Source of the DNA: JACPRB01 sp964468745
GTDB lineage: Bacteria > Planctomycetota > MHYJ01 > JACPRB01
NCBI GenBank assembly: GCA_964468745.1
Contig: CAYXVY010000079.1
Location: 1-64,000 of the forward strand
Reading direction: 5' to 3'
Length of the DNA: 64,000 bases
The notes below the pieces were generated by a model. The model saw only the letters and a program-made list of their open reading frames with translations. It searched no databases and was not told the origin of the DNA. The translations under genes and the position numbers were made by a program. This document shows positions 34,592 to 42,982 of this stretch, one piece after another (the stretch's first letter is position 1; each line of letters begins with the position of its first letter).

Positions 34592-36292
34592 ATGCGACGC
34601 GTTGCTCTTGTGCTTGGGCTGGCCACGATCGCGCTCGGACAGGAAGGTCCCAAGATCGTCGAGAAGCCCGGAGAGCGCGGCGTCGGAGCGAAGGTTGGAG
34701 CCTCCGCGCTTGTCGACCGCCTCCTGAAGGACGCGAAGGCCGTCGTCATCGCCTTCACGGCGAGCGACTGCCCCATGTCGAAGGTCTTCCGCCCGAAGAT
34801 GCAGCGCCTCGAGAAGGACTATGCCGCGAAAGGCGTGAAATGGGCGTGGATCTTCTGCAACTTCGCCGACAAGCCGAATCTGGACGCGGCGACCGTCGTG
34901 CACGACAAGGACGGCGCGATCACGAATCTGCTTTCCGCGCGGCGTACGACGGACGTCTTCGTCATCGACGCGGGCCGCGTGCTGCGGTATCGCGGCGCCG
35001 TCGACGACCAGTACGGCCTCGGATACGAGCGCGAGGCTCCGACGGCGACGTATCTGGTCGACGCGCTCGAATCGGTCCTCGCCGGCAAGCCGGTGAAGGT
35101 GGGCGCGACCGATCCATGGGGGTGCGCGATTGAATCGGAGCCGAAAGGGACGTCCACGGACGTCACGTACCATCGCGACGTCGAGCCGATCATCCAGACA
35201 CGCTGCCAGGAGTGTCACCGGCCGGGCGAGATCGGCCCCTTCCCGCTGCTCACGTACGAGCACGCGAGGGCGAATTCGAAGCGCATCAAGGAGGCGGTGC
35301 AGCGCCGGCTGATGCCGCCGTGGCACGCGAGTCCGAAGCACGGCGAATGGCTCAACAACCGCAGCCTGAGCGACAAGGAGATCGAGACGATCGCGAAGTG
35401 GGTCGACGGCGGCTCGCCCGCGGGGAACCCGAAGGCCGCGCCACCGGCGCGAACGTTCAAGCAAGGCTGGGGCATCGGCGAGCCCGACGCGGTCTTCAAG
35501 ATGTCGAAGCCATACAAGGTCAAGGCGGAGGGCGAGATCGCCTACCAGTACTTCCGCGTGAAGACGACCTTCGCGGAGGACCGCTGGATCAAGGCGATGG
35601 AGGTACGGCCGGACGCGCGCAAGGTGGTGCACCACATCCTGCTCTTCATCGAGTATCCGCGCGATCGGCGCAAGGAGCAGCCGGCGATCGACGGCGGTCT
35701 CTTCAACGGCTACTGGGGAGCGATGGTGCCGGGCGAGGACCCCAACGTCTTCGCGGCCGACACGGGCAAGGTTCTGCCGGCGGGGGGCGCGATCATCTTC
35801 CAGGTGCACTACACGTCCAACGGCGAGGCGCAGCAGGACCAGAGCTCCGTCGGCCTCATCTTCCACAAGGAGCCGCCGAAGCACGAGGTGATCACGCGCG
35901 GGATCGTAAATACGTTCATCAACATTCCGCCGGGCGCCGCGGACCACGAGGAGACCGCGACCTTCAAGTTCGACCACGACGCGAAGATCCTGAGCTTCCT
36001 GCCGCACATGCACGTGCGCGGGAAGAGTTTCAAGTACGTTCTCATCCCGCCCGACGGGGGCGCGGAGGAGGTGCTCCTCGACGTGCCCGCTTTCGATTTC
36101 CGCTGGCAGACGATCTATCGTCTCAAGGAGCCGCGGCTGGTCAAAGATGGAACGAGGATCAAGGCGTACGCGCGCTACGACAACTCGAAGAACAACCCGG
36201 CGAATCCCAACCCCGAGAAGCGCGTCCGGTTCGGCGACCAGACGTGGGACGAGATGCTGATCGGGTACATGGATTTCATCAAGGTCGACTGA
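34592..36292 (+). CDS. Redoxin-cytochrome c-copper monooxygenase fusion, exported
   Basis: 566 aa with signal peptide (MRRVALVLGLATIALGQ). Three modules: a peroxiredoxin/AhpC-like thioredoxin fold (about 30-165) with a single Cys60 in ASDCPMSK; a heme-c segment with CQECH (205-209) and MPPWH (241-245); and a PHM/DBH-type copper type II monooxygenase fold with His347-His348, His406 and His472-Met-His474, plus a late DEMLIGYMDF Met. These match copper ligands of ascorbate-dependent monooxygenases. Likely a periplasmic oxygenase receiving electrons through its own heme (inference). Substrate unknown. No ribosome site seen before ATG 34592. Confidence 0.85.
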   Translation: MRRVALVLGLATIALGQEGPKIVEKPGERGVGAKVGASALVDRLLKDAKAVVIAFTASDCPMSKVFRPKMQRLEKDYAAKGVKWAWIFCNFADKPNLDAATVVHDKDGAITNLLSARRTTDVFVIDAGRVLRYRGAVDDQYGLGYEREAPTATYLVDALESVLAGKPVKVGATDPWGCAIESEPKGTSTDVTYHRDVEPIIQTRCQECHRPGEIGPFPLLTYEHARANSKRIKEAVQRRLMPPWHASPKHGEWLNNRSLSDKEIETIAKWVDGGSPAGNPKAAPPARTFKQGWGIGEPDAVFKMSKPYKVKAEGEIAYQYFRVKTTFAEDRWIKAMEVRPDARKVVHHILLFIEYPRDRRKEQPAIDGGLFNGYWGAMVPGEDPNVFAADTGKVLPAGGAIIFQVHYTSNGEAQQDQSSVGLIFHKEPPKHEVITRGIVNTFINIPPGAADHEETATFKFDHDAKILSFLPHMHVRGKSFKYVLIPPDGGAEEVLLDVPAFDFRWQTIYRLKEPRLVKDGTRIKAYARYDNSKNNPANPNPEKRVRFGDQTWDEMLIGYMDFIKVD

Positions 36293-36297
36293 CGCCC

Positions 36298-36352
36298 GTT
36301 GACGGTTGCCCGAATACGGATGGCGGCCCGTTTCAACCCGTCATGCGTCAAC
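36298..36352. terminator. Hairpin between convergent genes
   Basis: GTTGACG (36298-36304) pairs with CGTCAAC (36346-36352), with near-complementary bases inside. No T-run; a bidirectional end is possible. Confidence 0.4.
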
Positions 36353-36355
36353 AGC

Positions 36356-38383
36356 TCACAGAGACTTCAGGAAGAACTCACACACTCTGGCTTCCATCGC
36401 CGCCCTGCCCTTCTCGCTCCTGGGCATGTGACGCTCCTCGGGATAGGTCAGCTGCTCGTGCGGCTTGTTTGCCTCGAGAAGCGCGTGCAGCAGCCGCGCG
36501 GTGTGCCGGAAGTGCACGTTCTCGTCGAGCATCCCGTGGATCACGAGCAGCTTGCCGCGCAGGTTCTCCACGTGCGTCATCACGGCGCTCCGCTTGTATC
36601 CCTCCGGATTCGACTGCGGCGTGCGCATGTAGCGCTCCGTGTAGTGCGTATCGTAGCCGTCCCAGTGCGTGACGGGCGCCCCCGCCACGCCGGCCTTGAA
36701 CACCTCGGGGGCGCGACACAGTCCCATCAGCGTCATGTATCCACCGTAGCTCCAGCCGTACAGGCCGACCCGATCGCCGTCGACGAGCCCGAGCTTCTGC
36801 GCGTAGCGGACCCCGTCCACCTGGTCGCGCACCTCGATGTCGCCCATGTTCTCCGCGATCGTCCCCTCGAACGCGAGCCCCCGGCGCGCGCTCCCACGAT
36901 TGTCGACCTTGAGAACAACGAACCCCTGCTGCGCGAGGTACTGCGCACGCATGTCGACCGTCCCCAGCCACGTGTCCTGCACGGTCTGCACATGCGGCCC
37001 GCCGTAGACTGCCACGATGAGCGGCGCCGGGGTCTTCTCCGGTTTGTAGATCATTCCGTACAACGTCGCGCCGTCTCGCGATGGGAACGATACGATCTCC
37101 GGTGCGGGCAGGTCAATCGCCTCCGGAGTCTCATGGATAATGTGGCGCACGCGGCCGTCCACTTCGCGAAGCGTGATCCGCGGCGGCTGCGTCCGGCTCT
37201 CCCACAGATCGACCCACGACGTGCCGTCGCGCGCGACGACCGCATCGTGCCAGCCGGGCTCCTTCGAGATTCGTTCGGGCGCCCCGCCGGACAGCGGCAC
37301 GCGCCAGATCTGACGCTCAACGGGGTTTCCGCCTCCGCTCGCGTACCACACGTGCGTCCGGGTGGCGCGCAACACTGCATCGATCGGCCAGTCGCCGCTC
37401 GTGAGCTGTCGCACGATCTTGTCGTCACGATAGAGATAGAGGTGCTTGAAGCCGCTGCGCTCGCTCGCCCACACGTGCTCCCCCGAGTCGAGCACACGCA
37501 GGTCGTCGTGCAGGTTGACCCAGAACTTTGACTCCTCGGTGACGAGCGTCCGGCCCGTCCCTGTCGCGGCGTCGTACGCCCGCAGCTCGAGCCGCCGCTG
37601 ATCGCGCGACTGAAGCTGGACGAAGAGTCGCCCGTCCGGCGCCCAGGCGACGCGCGCGAGGTATTCGAAGCCGCCGAGATCCATCCACGTAACCGCGCCG
37701 CCAGCGACGGCAACCACGCCAAGCCGCACCTGTGGATTGGCCGCGCCCGCGAACGGGTAGCGGTGCTCCTCGATCTCGAGCGCGTCCTTGCCTTGGTGCA
37801 TGATCGGATAGATCGGAATGTGGCGCTCGTCGGCCTGCTCGAAGGCGACGTGCTTCCCATCGCGCGAGATCCAGAGGCCGGTGAACCGGTGCATCTCCTC
37901 CTGTGCGCAGTAGTCGGCGAGGCCGTTGGTGACGCCCGGCTGCGCATCAAAGGTGAGCTGCCGGCCGCTGGCCCACACTTCGTTGCCGCTGACCCAGGCG
38001 AGGATCTTGCCGTCGTGCGACAATTGCGCCTCGGTGACGTCGCGCGCCACCGTTTTCCCATCGACGACCGCATCGCCTCTCAACGGCACGAGCAGGACGT
38101 TCGCGTCCGCGGCCCACGCGTAGTGGGTGATGCCCGTTTCGCGCAGTCGCTGCCGTTCCCGCCGGAGCGTCTCTTCACGGGAAAAAGTCTCTTCGGTGGC
38201 GCCCGAGAAGAGAATTCGTCGCTCGCCGGTGGCCAGATCCATTTCCCAGAGCTGGCGGGCCAAATCGCCCCTTTCGCTCCACAGGAAGGTCAGGCACCGT
38301 CCGTCGGGGGTAAAGGCGGTCTTGCCGGGGACCGCCGTGCCGGGTCGGGGGAACCGGGCAGCAACTTCAGGGTTGATCTTCAC
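36356..38383 (-). CDS. S9 family prolyl oligopeptidase (DPP4-like), cytoplasmic
   Basis: 675 aa. N-terminal beta-propeller (about 20-420) with EEMHRFTGLW, the double-Glu motif that binds the substrate N-terminus in DPP4-like enzymes, then an alpha/beta-hydrolase domain with Ser545 in GWSYGGY, Asp620 in HGMLDENV and His652 in ERHMPR. It probably removes dipeptides from peptide N-termini. No signal peptide, so intracellular. GTG 38383 is the first start; there is no ribosome site but TATAAT lies 9 bases upstream. Confidence 0.92.
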   Translation of the reverse strand: MKINPEVAARFPRPGTAVPGKTAFTPDGRCLTFLWSERGDLARQLWEMDLATGERRILFSGATEETFSREETLRRERQRLRETGITHYAWAADANVLLVPLRGDAVVDGKTVARDVTEAQLSHDGKILAWVSGNEVWASGRQLTFDAQPGVTNGLADYCAQEEMHRFTGLWISRDGKHVAFEQADERHIPIYPIMHQGKDALEIEEHRYPFAGAANPQVRLGVVAVAGGAVTWMDLGGFEYLARVAWAPDGRLFVQLQSRDQRRLELRAYDAATGTGRTLVTEESKFWVNLHDDLRVLDSGEHVWASERSGFKHLYLYRDDKIVRQLTSGDWPIDAVLRATRTHVWYASGGGNPVERQIWRVPLSGGAPERISKEPGWHDAVVARDGTSWVDLWESRTQPPRITLREVDGRVRHIIHETPEAIDLPAPEIVSFPSRDGATLYGMIYKPEKTPAPLIVAVYGGPHVQTVQDTWLGTVDMRAQYLAQQGFVVLKVDNRGSARRGLAFEGTIAENMGDIEVRDQVDGVRYAQKLGLVDGDRVGLYGWSYGGYMTLMGLCRAPEVFKAGVAGAPVTHWDGYDTHYTERYMRTPQSNPEGYKRSAVMTHVENLRGKLLVIHGMLDENVHFRHTARLLHALLEANKPHEQLTYPEERHMPRSEKGRAAMEARVCEFFLKSL

Positions 38384-38392
38384 GGGAAAAAG

Positions 38393-38398
38393 ATTATA
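38393..38398 (-). promoter_or_regulatory. -10 element of the S9 peptidase gene
   Basis: Perfect TATAAT on the minus strand, 9 bases before GTG 38383, consistent with leaderless transcription. Confidence 0.55.
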
Positions 38399-38462
38399 GT
38401 CGTAACCCTCGTAAGGTGCTTCTTCTCAGAACGGGTACACCAGTTATCAAACAGGAGGATTC

Positions 38463-39089
38463 ATGCGGTTTTTGATCGCGCTCCCGCTCATCGCAGCCCT
38501 GTGCGCGTGCGACAGCGGTTCCACGACAACCAAGCCGGGCGACACGTCGAAGCCCGGGGACACGGCCAAGCCGGGCGACACGGCCAAGCCCGCCCAGCCC
38601 GCCGCGAAGGCTCCCCCCGATGCGTGGGAGACCTGGAACAAGTGCGGCGTCGGAACGTCCATCAAGGTCGAGATGGACACCGCCGGCACCAAGATGGTGA
38701 CGACCAAGACGCTCGCCACGAAGGGCGACGCGGAGCACGTCCTGAAGACCGAGCTGATCATGAAGGTCGGCGACCAGGAAATGAAGACGCCGGGCGAAGA
38801 GAAGGTTGCGAAGCCGAAGGCGGGCGGCGCCGCGGACGGCAACTGCGCCCTCTGCAAGAAGGCGTACAAGGATCACAAGGACGAGGCCAAGTGGTCCGAC
38901 GAGAAGGTCAAGGTCGGCGACAAGGAAGTCAGCGCCATGAAGTGGGAAGCTCCGGCCAAGCAGTGCGACGGCTCGGACAACCCGGGCAAGGGCATGACGA
39001 TGTGGTACAGCGCCGAAGTGCCGGGCGGCATGGTGAAGATGGAAACCGCCACGATGAAGATGACGACCATCGCGATGGACAAGAAGTAG
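38463..39089 (+). CDS. Lipoprotein with KPGDT repeats, unknown function
   Basis: 208 aa. The signal peptide MRFLIALPLIAALCAC ends in a lipobox with lipidated Cys16. A linker carries KPGDT units repeated (KPGDTSKPGDTAKPGDTAKP), a flexible spacer lifting the domain off the membrane. The globular part has pairs of Cys (CALCKK; a late CDG) and Lys-rich beta strands; not recognised. GGAGGA lies 6 bases before the ATG. A strong terminator follows directly. Confidence 0.8.
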   Translation: MRFLIALPLIAALCACDSGSTTTKPGDTSKPGDTAKPGDTAKPAQPAAKAPPDAWETWNKCGVGTSIKVEMDTAGTKMVTTKTLATKGDAEHVLKTELIMKVGDQEMKTPGEEKVAKPKAGGAADGNCALCKKAYKDHKDEAKWSDEKVKVGDKEVSAMKWEAPAKQCDGSDNPGKGMTMWYSAEVPGGMVKMETATMKMTTIAMDKK

Positions 39090-39119
39090 ACACGGTCGAC
39101 ATCCAACGCTAGAAACAAC

Positions 39120-39154
39120 GGGGGCGGAAGGGCAACCTTCCGCCCCTGTTTTTT
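39120..39154 (+). terminator. Strong intrinsic terminator abutting egtD
   Basis: Eleven-base GC stem GGGGCGGAAGG/CCTTCCGCCCC with tetraloop GCAA (39132-39135), followed by TG and six T ending at 39154. The egtD start codon is the very next base, so the U-tract is also the egtD leader. Confidence 0.92.
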
Positions 39155-40081
39155 ATGGACCGATTTACGCTCACCGAAACCCCGATCCGCGACTCGTTCG
39201 TCGAAGCGGTGCGGGCCGGGCTGGCGGCACGCCCGCGCAGCATCCCACCACGCTTTTTCTACGACGCCGCGGGGTCCGAGCTCTTCGAGAGAATCTGCGC
39301 GCTGCCCGAGTACTATGTCACGCGGACCGAGATCTCGATCCTCGATCGCCACGCCGCCGAGCTTCCGACGGCTCCGACCGTGATCGAGTTCGGGTGCGGC
39401 TACGGCGTGAAGACCCGCCTGCTGTTCGACGCGTTTTTCCGCACGCAAGACCGCATGACGTACGTGCCGGTGGACATCTCGAAGAATGCGCTGACGGAGG
39501 CCGCGGGGCTCCTGCTGCGCGACTACGCGGGCCTGACGATTCGGGCGTTGCACGCGGAGTTCGATCGGGCGTTCGAGCTGCTGCCGCGCGAGCCCGCGCT
39601 CGTCCTTTTCCTGGGCTCGAACATCGGAAATTTCACGATCGACGAGGCCGTCCACTTTCTCGCGCGCCTTCGAGGCCACCGCGTGCTCGTGGGCTTCGAC
39701 CGGGTCAAGGACCCGCACGTGCTGCACGCCGCCTACAACGATGCGGCCGGGGTCACCGCCGCGTTCAATCTCAATCTGCTGTCGCGCGTCAACCGGGAGC
39801 TCGGCGGCGCGTTCGATCTCGGGCGGTGGGAGCACCGGTCGTTCTACGACGAGCGGACGGACCGCATCGAAATGCACCTCGTCTCGAAGGCCGCGCAAAG
39901 CGTGCGCATCGCGGCGCTGGACCGGACCTTCTCCTTTGACGCCGGCGAGGGGATCCATACGGAAAACTCTCACAAGTTCACGCCGGCCTCGATCGCGCGG
40001 ATCGCCACGGAGAGCGGATTCCGGATCTCGCGCACCTGGTCGGACGAGAAAGAGTGGTTCTCGGTCGCGTTGCTAGAATAG
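39155..40081 (+). CDS. egtD: L-histidine N-alpha-methyltransferase EgtD
   Basis: 308 aa. Trimethylates histidine to hercynine using S-adenosylmethionine, first step of ergothioneine synthesis. N-terminal RSIPPRFFYDAAGSELFERI and LPEYYVTRTEISIL are the EgtD signature; the SAM motif is VIEFGCGYGVKTRLL, followed by YVPVDIS and LFLGSNIGNF, and the end has SHKFTPASIARIATESGF and WFSVALLE. ATG 39155 matches the family N-terminus although it sits on the terminator U-tract with no ribosome site. egtB starts 4 bases after its stop. Confidence 0.95.
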   Translation: MDRFTLTETPIRDSFVEAVRAGLAARPRSIPPRFFYDAAGSELFERICALPEYYVTRTEISILDRHAAELPTAPTVIEFGCGYGVKTRLLFDAFFRTQDRMTYVPVDISKNALTEAAGLLLRDYAGLTIRALHAEFDRAFELLPREPALVLFLGSNIGNFTIDEAVHFLARLRGHRVLVGFDRVKDPHVLHAAYNDAAGVTAAFNLNLLSRVNRELGGAFDLGRWEHRSFYDERTDRIEMHLVSKAAQSVRIAALDRTFSFDAGEGIHTENSHKFTPASIARIATESGFRISRTWSDEKEWFSVALLE

Positions 40082-40085
40082 CTTC

Positions 40086-41387
40086 GTGATCGCCGGCATC
40101 GTCTCCTCGAAGCACCTCCTCGATGCGCTCACGGACGCGCGCAGGACGGAACTGGAGCTGCTCAACGGGTTCGCCGACGCCCAGCTGCTGGGAAAGAAGG
40201 CTCACTTTCTCGAGCCACCCATCTGGGAGATGGGGCACGTGGGCTGGTTCCAGGAGTACTGGCTGCTGCGTCACCTGGACGGAGCGCGGTCGCTCTTCCC
40301 CGGCTCCGACGGCATCTACGACTCATTCAACGTTTCGTACAAGCTCCGCTGGGACCACCGTTATCCATCACGAGAGGAGACGCGCGCCTTCATCGACGAG
40401 GTCTTCGCGCGCAGCATCGGCCGGCTCGAATCGCGCGAACCGGAGCCCGACGACGCGTACTTCTACACGCTTGCCGCCTTGCATGAAGACATGCACTCCG
40501 AAAATCTCGCCCTCGTCCTGCAGACGCTGGGGTACGCGAAACCCCGGCTTTCGGCTGCGGATGCGCGTTTCGTGCACCCTCGCGTCAATCCGGCGTGGAC
40601 GCCGGCCGACGTTGCGGTGCCGGGAGGCCCGTTCATGCTCGGCGCCCCGCCGTCCGAGCCGTTCGTCTTCGACAACGAAAAGTGGGAGCATGGCGTCGAG
40701 GTGCAGCCCTTCCGGATCGCGACGACCCCCGTGACGAACGCCCAGTTCCAGGCATTCGTGGACGACGGCGGCTACCGGAGGCGCGAGTGCTGGAGCACGC
40801 GCGGCTGGGACTGGCGGCGACGAGAAGGCGCGGAACACCCTCTTTTCTGGGTTCGCGACGCGACCGGCGGATGGTTCGAGCGCGCCTTCGACCTCGTCGT
40901 ACCGCTGCGAGCCTGGCACCCGGCAGCGCATGTCAACTGGTACGAAGCCGAAGCGTGGTGCCGCTGGGCTGGCCGGCGCCTGCCGACCGAGGCGGAGTGG
41001 GAAATGGCGGCGACGCTGGACCCGGCGACCGGTCACAAGCGCCGCTTTCCCTGGGGCGACGACTCGCCGACGGCGGCTCGCGCGAATCTCGATTTCCGGG
41101 CGGGGGGCACGATCGACGTGCGCGCGCTGCCCGCCGGCGACAGCCCCTGCGGCTGCCGGCAGATGATCGGAAACGTCTGGGAATGGGTCTCCGATACCTT
41201 CGAGGCCTACCCCGGATTCGAGCGCGACCCTTACAAGGAATACTCCCAGCCGTACTTCGGGAACAAGAAGGTCTTGAAGGGAGGCGGCTGGACGACGCGC
41301 TCGCGCCTCATCCGCGCCACGTGGCGCAACTTCTTCAAGCGGCAGCGCCGAAACGTCGTCGCCGGCTTCCGGACGGTGGCACGATGA
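40086..41387 (+). CDS. egtB: Iron-dependent ergothioneine sulfoxide synthase EgtB
   Basis: 433 aa. Oxidative C-S bond formation between hercynine and a thiol (gamma-glutamylcysteine in type I, cysteine in some others). The N-terminal DinB-like half supplies the iron ligands His51 (WEMGHVGW), His133 and His137 (ALHEDMHSE), at the positions known for mycobacterial EgtB; the C-terminal half is the FGE-sulfatase fold (NVWEWVSDTFEAYPGF ... GGGWTTRSRLIRATWRNFF ... AGFRTVAR). Thiol preference cannot be decided here. No egtA, egtC or egtE was found in the window. GTG 40086 lies 4 bases after egtD. Confidence 0.94.
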   Translation: MIAGIVSSKHLLDALTDARRTELELLNGFADAQLLGKKAHFLEPPIWEMGHVGWFQEYWLLRHLDGARSLFPGSDGIYDSFNVSYKLRWDHRYPSREETRAFIDEVFARSIGRLESREPEPDDAYFYTLAALHEDMHSENLALVLQTLGYAKPRLSAADARFVHPRVNPAWTPADVAVPGGPFMLGAPPSEPFVFDNEKWEHGVEVQPFRIATTPVTNAQFQAFVDDGGYRRRECWSTRGWDWRRREGAEHPLFWVRDATGGWFERAFDLVVPLRAWHPAAHVNWYEAEAWCRWAGRRLPTEAEWEMAATLDPATGHKRRFPWGDDSPTAARANLDFRAGGTIDVRALPAGDSPCGCRQMIGNVWEWVSDTFEAYPGFERDPYKEYSQPYFGNKKVLKGGGWTTRSRLIRATWRNFFKRQRRNVVAGFRTVAR

Positions 41388-42547
41388 CTTCGTACTTGAT
41401 GCTCTATACGGAGCCCCCGACGCGGCGGCTTTTCGAGAACGAGCGACCCGGCCGGCTCATCTTCGCGAGCGACGAGGTCACCGCCGCCGATCGCGACGTC
41501 TACGACGAGTGCATCGAGCTTCCTCCGATCACCGATCTCGAGGGAACGCTCGACGCGCTTTCCGACGCCCGCGCCGACCGCGTCATTGCGCAGACCGAAT
41601 ACGGGCTCCTGCCGGCCGCCCTCATGGGCGCCTGCGACAGGATGGCGGCCTTCCTCTGCACCAACAAGTGGATGAGCCGCTGCACGCTCGCGCGCGAGGG
41701 GGTTCTGGTGCCGCGCTTCGCGCTCGTCGAAAACGCCGCGCAGATCCGCGCCTCCGGACTCCGCTATCCCCTCGTCCTAAAGCCGGTCGCATCCACCCTC
41801 GGCCGGCATGTCCTGCGCGTGGACGCCGACTACCAGCTTGACATGCGTGTCGGCGCCATCAAGACGGCGCTGCCGACGGCCGTCGACATCCGGCGCTGCG
41901 CCGAGTTCGCGCGCCTGGCGAAATTCGACATGGGGTGCGACCCGACACGCCAGTTCATCGTGGAGGAGTTCATCGACGCCCCCGCCTTCGAGATGGACGG
42001 GTACGTTCTCAACGGCCGCATCGAGAACTTCGGGGTGATCGAGCAAGTCACGAGTGCGCCGCCGCGGTTTTTCATCGAGGGGTACAAGCTGCCGGCCGAC
42101 GGCGTCTGGCTCGACGACGCGCACGTGAAGCCGATCCACGCGAGCCGGCTCTCTGAGATGGGCTTTGCGATCGAATTCCGAGGCTCCCGCGTGATCGAGG
42201 TCAACGGCAGGCTCGGCGAGGACGCGGGATTCCCGGATCTCTTCCGCGCGGCGGTCGGCGAGGCTCCGATCCTCTCATGGATGGCGGGCAAGCAAGCCCC
42301 TGCGCAGGCCGTAGCACGCGCGGCCATCGCGTACTACAACCGCTACGAGACGGGCCGTGTGAAGTCGGTGGACGCGCCGCCCGGGGTTACCGTGCTCGTG
42401 AAACCCGGCGACCTCGTGGACATGCGCAGCATCTACCACAACGGACCGCACGTGGCGTACGCCATCGCCACTCACGCGATCAGCAGCCACGCCGCCTACG
42501 GGAAGGCTCGCGGGCTGATCCAGCGGACGCGCATCGAATTCGAATGA
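41384..42547 (+). CDS. ATP-grasp ligase coupled to egtB, substrate unknown
   Basis: 387 aa. ATG overlaps the egtB TGA (ATGA), so the two are translated together. The ATP-grasp core is clear: YPLVLKPVASTLGRHVLRV (ATP-binding Lys), RQFIVEEFIDAPAFEMDGYV (large loop with acidic residues), and RGSRVIEVNGRLGEDAGF (metal-binding Glu/Asn). This branch usually joins a carboxylate to an amine via an acyl phosphate. It is not a GshA/EgtA-type glutamate-cysteine ligase. It might make the thiol donor for EgtB or modify ergothioneine (inference). The longer in-frame extension inside egtB is a shadow. Confidence 0.85.
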   Translation: MTSYLMLYTEPPTRRLFENERPGRLIFASDEVTAADRDVYDECIELPPITDLEGTLDALSDARADRVIAQTEYGLLPAALMGACDRMAAFLCTNKWMSRCTLAREGVLVPRFALVENAAQIRASGLRYPLVLKPVASTLGRHVLRVDADYQLDMRVGAIKTALPTAVDIRRCAEFARLAKFDMGCDPTRQFIVEEFIDAPAFEMDGYVLNGRIENFGVIEQVTSAPPRFFIEGYKLPADGVWLDDAHVKPIHASRLSEMGFAIEFRGSRVIEVNGRLGEDAGFPDLFRAAVGEAPILSWMAGKQAPAQAVARAAIAYYNRYETGRVKSVDAPPGVTVLVKPGDLVDMRSIYHNGPHVAYAIATHAISSHAAYGKARGLIQRTRIEFE

Positions 42548-42752
42548 TCGTCGCGAACATCCGCCGGTCGGTGCGCGAGGCGCTCGGCGGCAACGTGAGC
42601 TTCCTGCGGGCAGGACGCCTCGCGATGTCGCGCGCCGCCCCATCGTGCGCCGCAGCAGCGACACGTGGACGGTCGGAGGCTTCGGCGGCGATGGCCTCGC
42701 GCTGGCGCCCGCGGTCGCCGAGCAGATTGCAGAAAGTCTCCTCACGTCATAG
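42548..42752 (+). pseudogene. Possible remnant of an FAD-dependent oxidoreductase C-terminus
   Basis: Between the ligase and the next small gene, one frame ends DTWTVGGFGGDGLALAPAVA and continues a few residues to TAG at 42750-42752. GGFGGDGLALAP resembles the C-terminal flavin-site motif of DAO/GlpO-type oxidases. The preceding codons in this frame are Arg-rich and show no such homology, and the other frame (MIVANIRRSVREALGGNVSF) looks more protein-like, as expected after a frameshift. Also possible: chance similarity. Confidence 0.35.
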
Positions 42753-42761
42753 GCTAGTGGC

Positions 42762-42977
42762 GTGGGCGACACCCTCAAGCGCAACAGGAAGGTTGAGGAC
42801 CTCGAGGTCATCATCGACGAGCTCGCGCTGAAGCTCCGCGCGCTTGAGGAACTGTGCCTCAAGAAGAGGATGTTCACGCGGGCGGAGCTGCGCGCCTTGG
42901 CGCACGAGATCGACGCGGTGGACGGCCAGATGGACGGCCGGGTGAAGCGCTTCCACACGCCGCGCCGCGGCGATTAG
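42762..42977 (+). CDS. Small charged helical protein, unknown
   Basis: 71 aa, nearly all helix: KVEDLEVIIDELALKLRALE ... FTRAELRALAHEIDAVDGQM, a heptad-like coiled coil with basic ends. Similar short coiled-coil proteins are common near signalling genes, but I recognise no family. GTG 42762 has no ribosome site; TAGGCT (42750-42755) ends 6 bases upstream. An ECF sigma gene follows after 5 bases, so the two are probably co-transcribed. Confidence 0.65.
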   Translation: MGDTLKRNRKVEDLEVIIDELALKLRALEELCLKKRMFTRAELRALAHEIDAVDGQMDGRVKRFHTPRRGD

Positions 42978-42982
42978 CCCTG

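Noticed and set aside
40074..40079. TAGAAT before egtB as a certain promoter
   Set aside because: It is also the last egtD codons; egtB starts 4 bases after egtD and is more simply co-translated. Kept only as part of the leaderless statistic.
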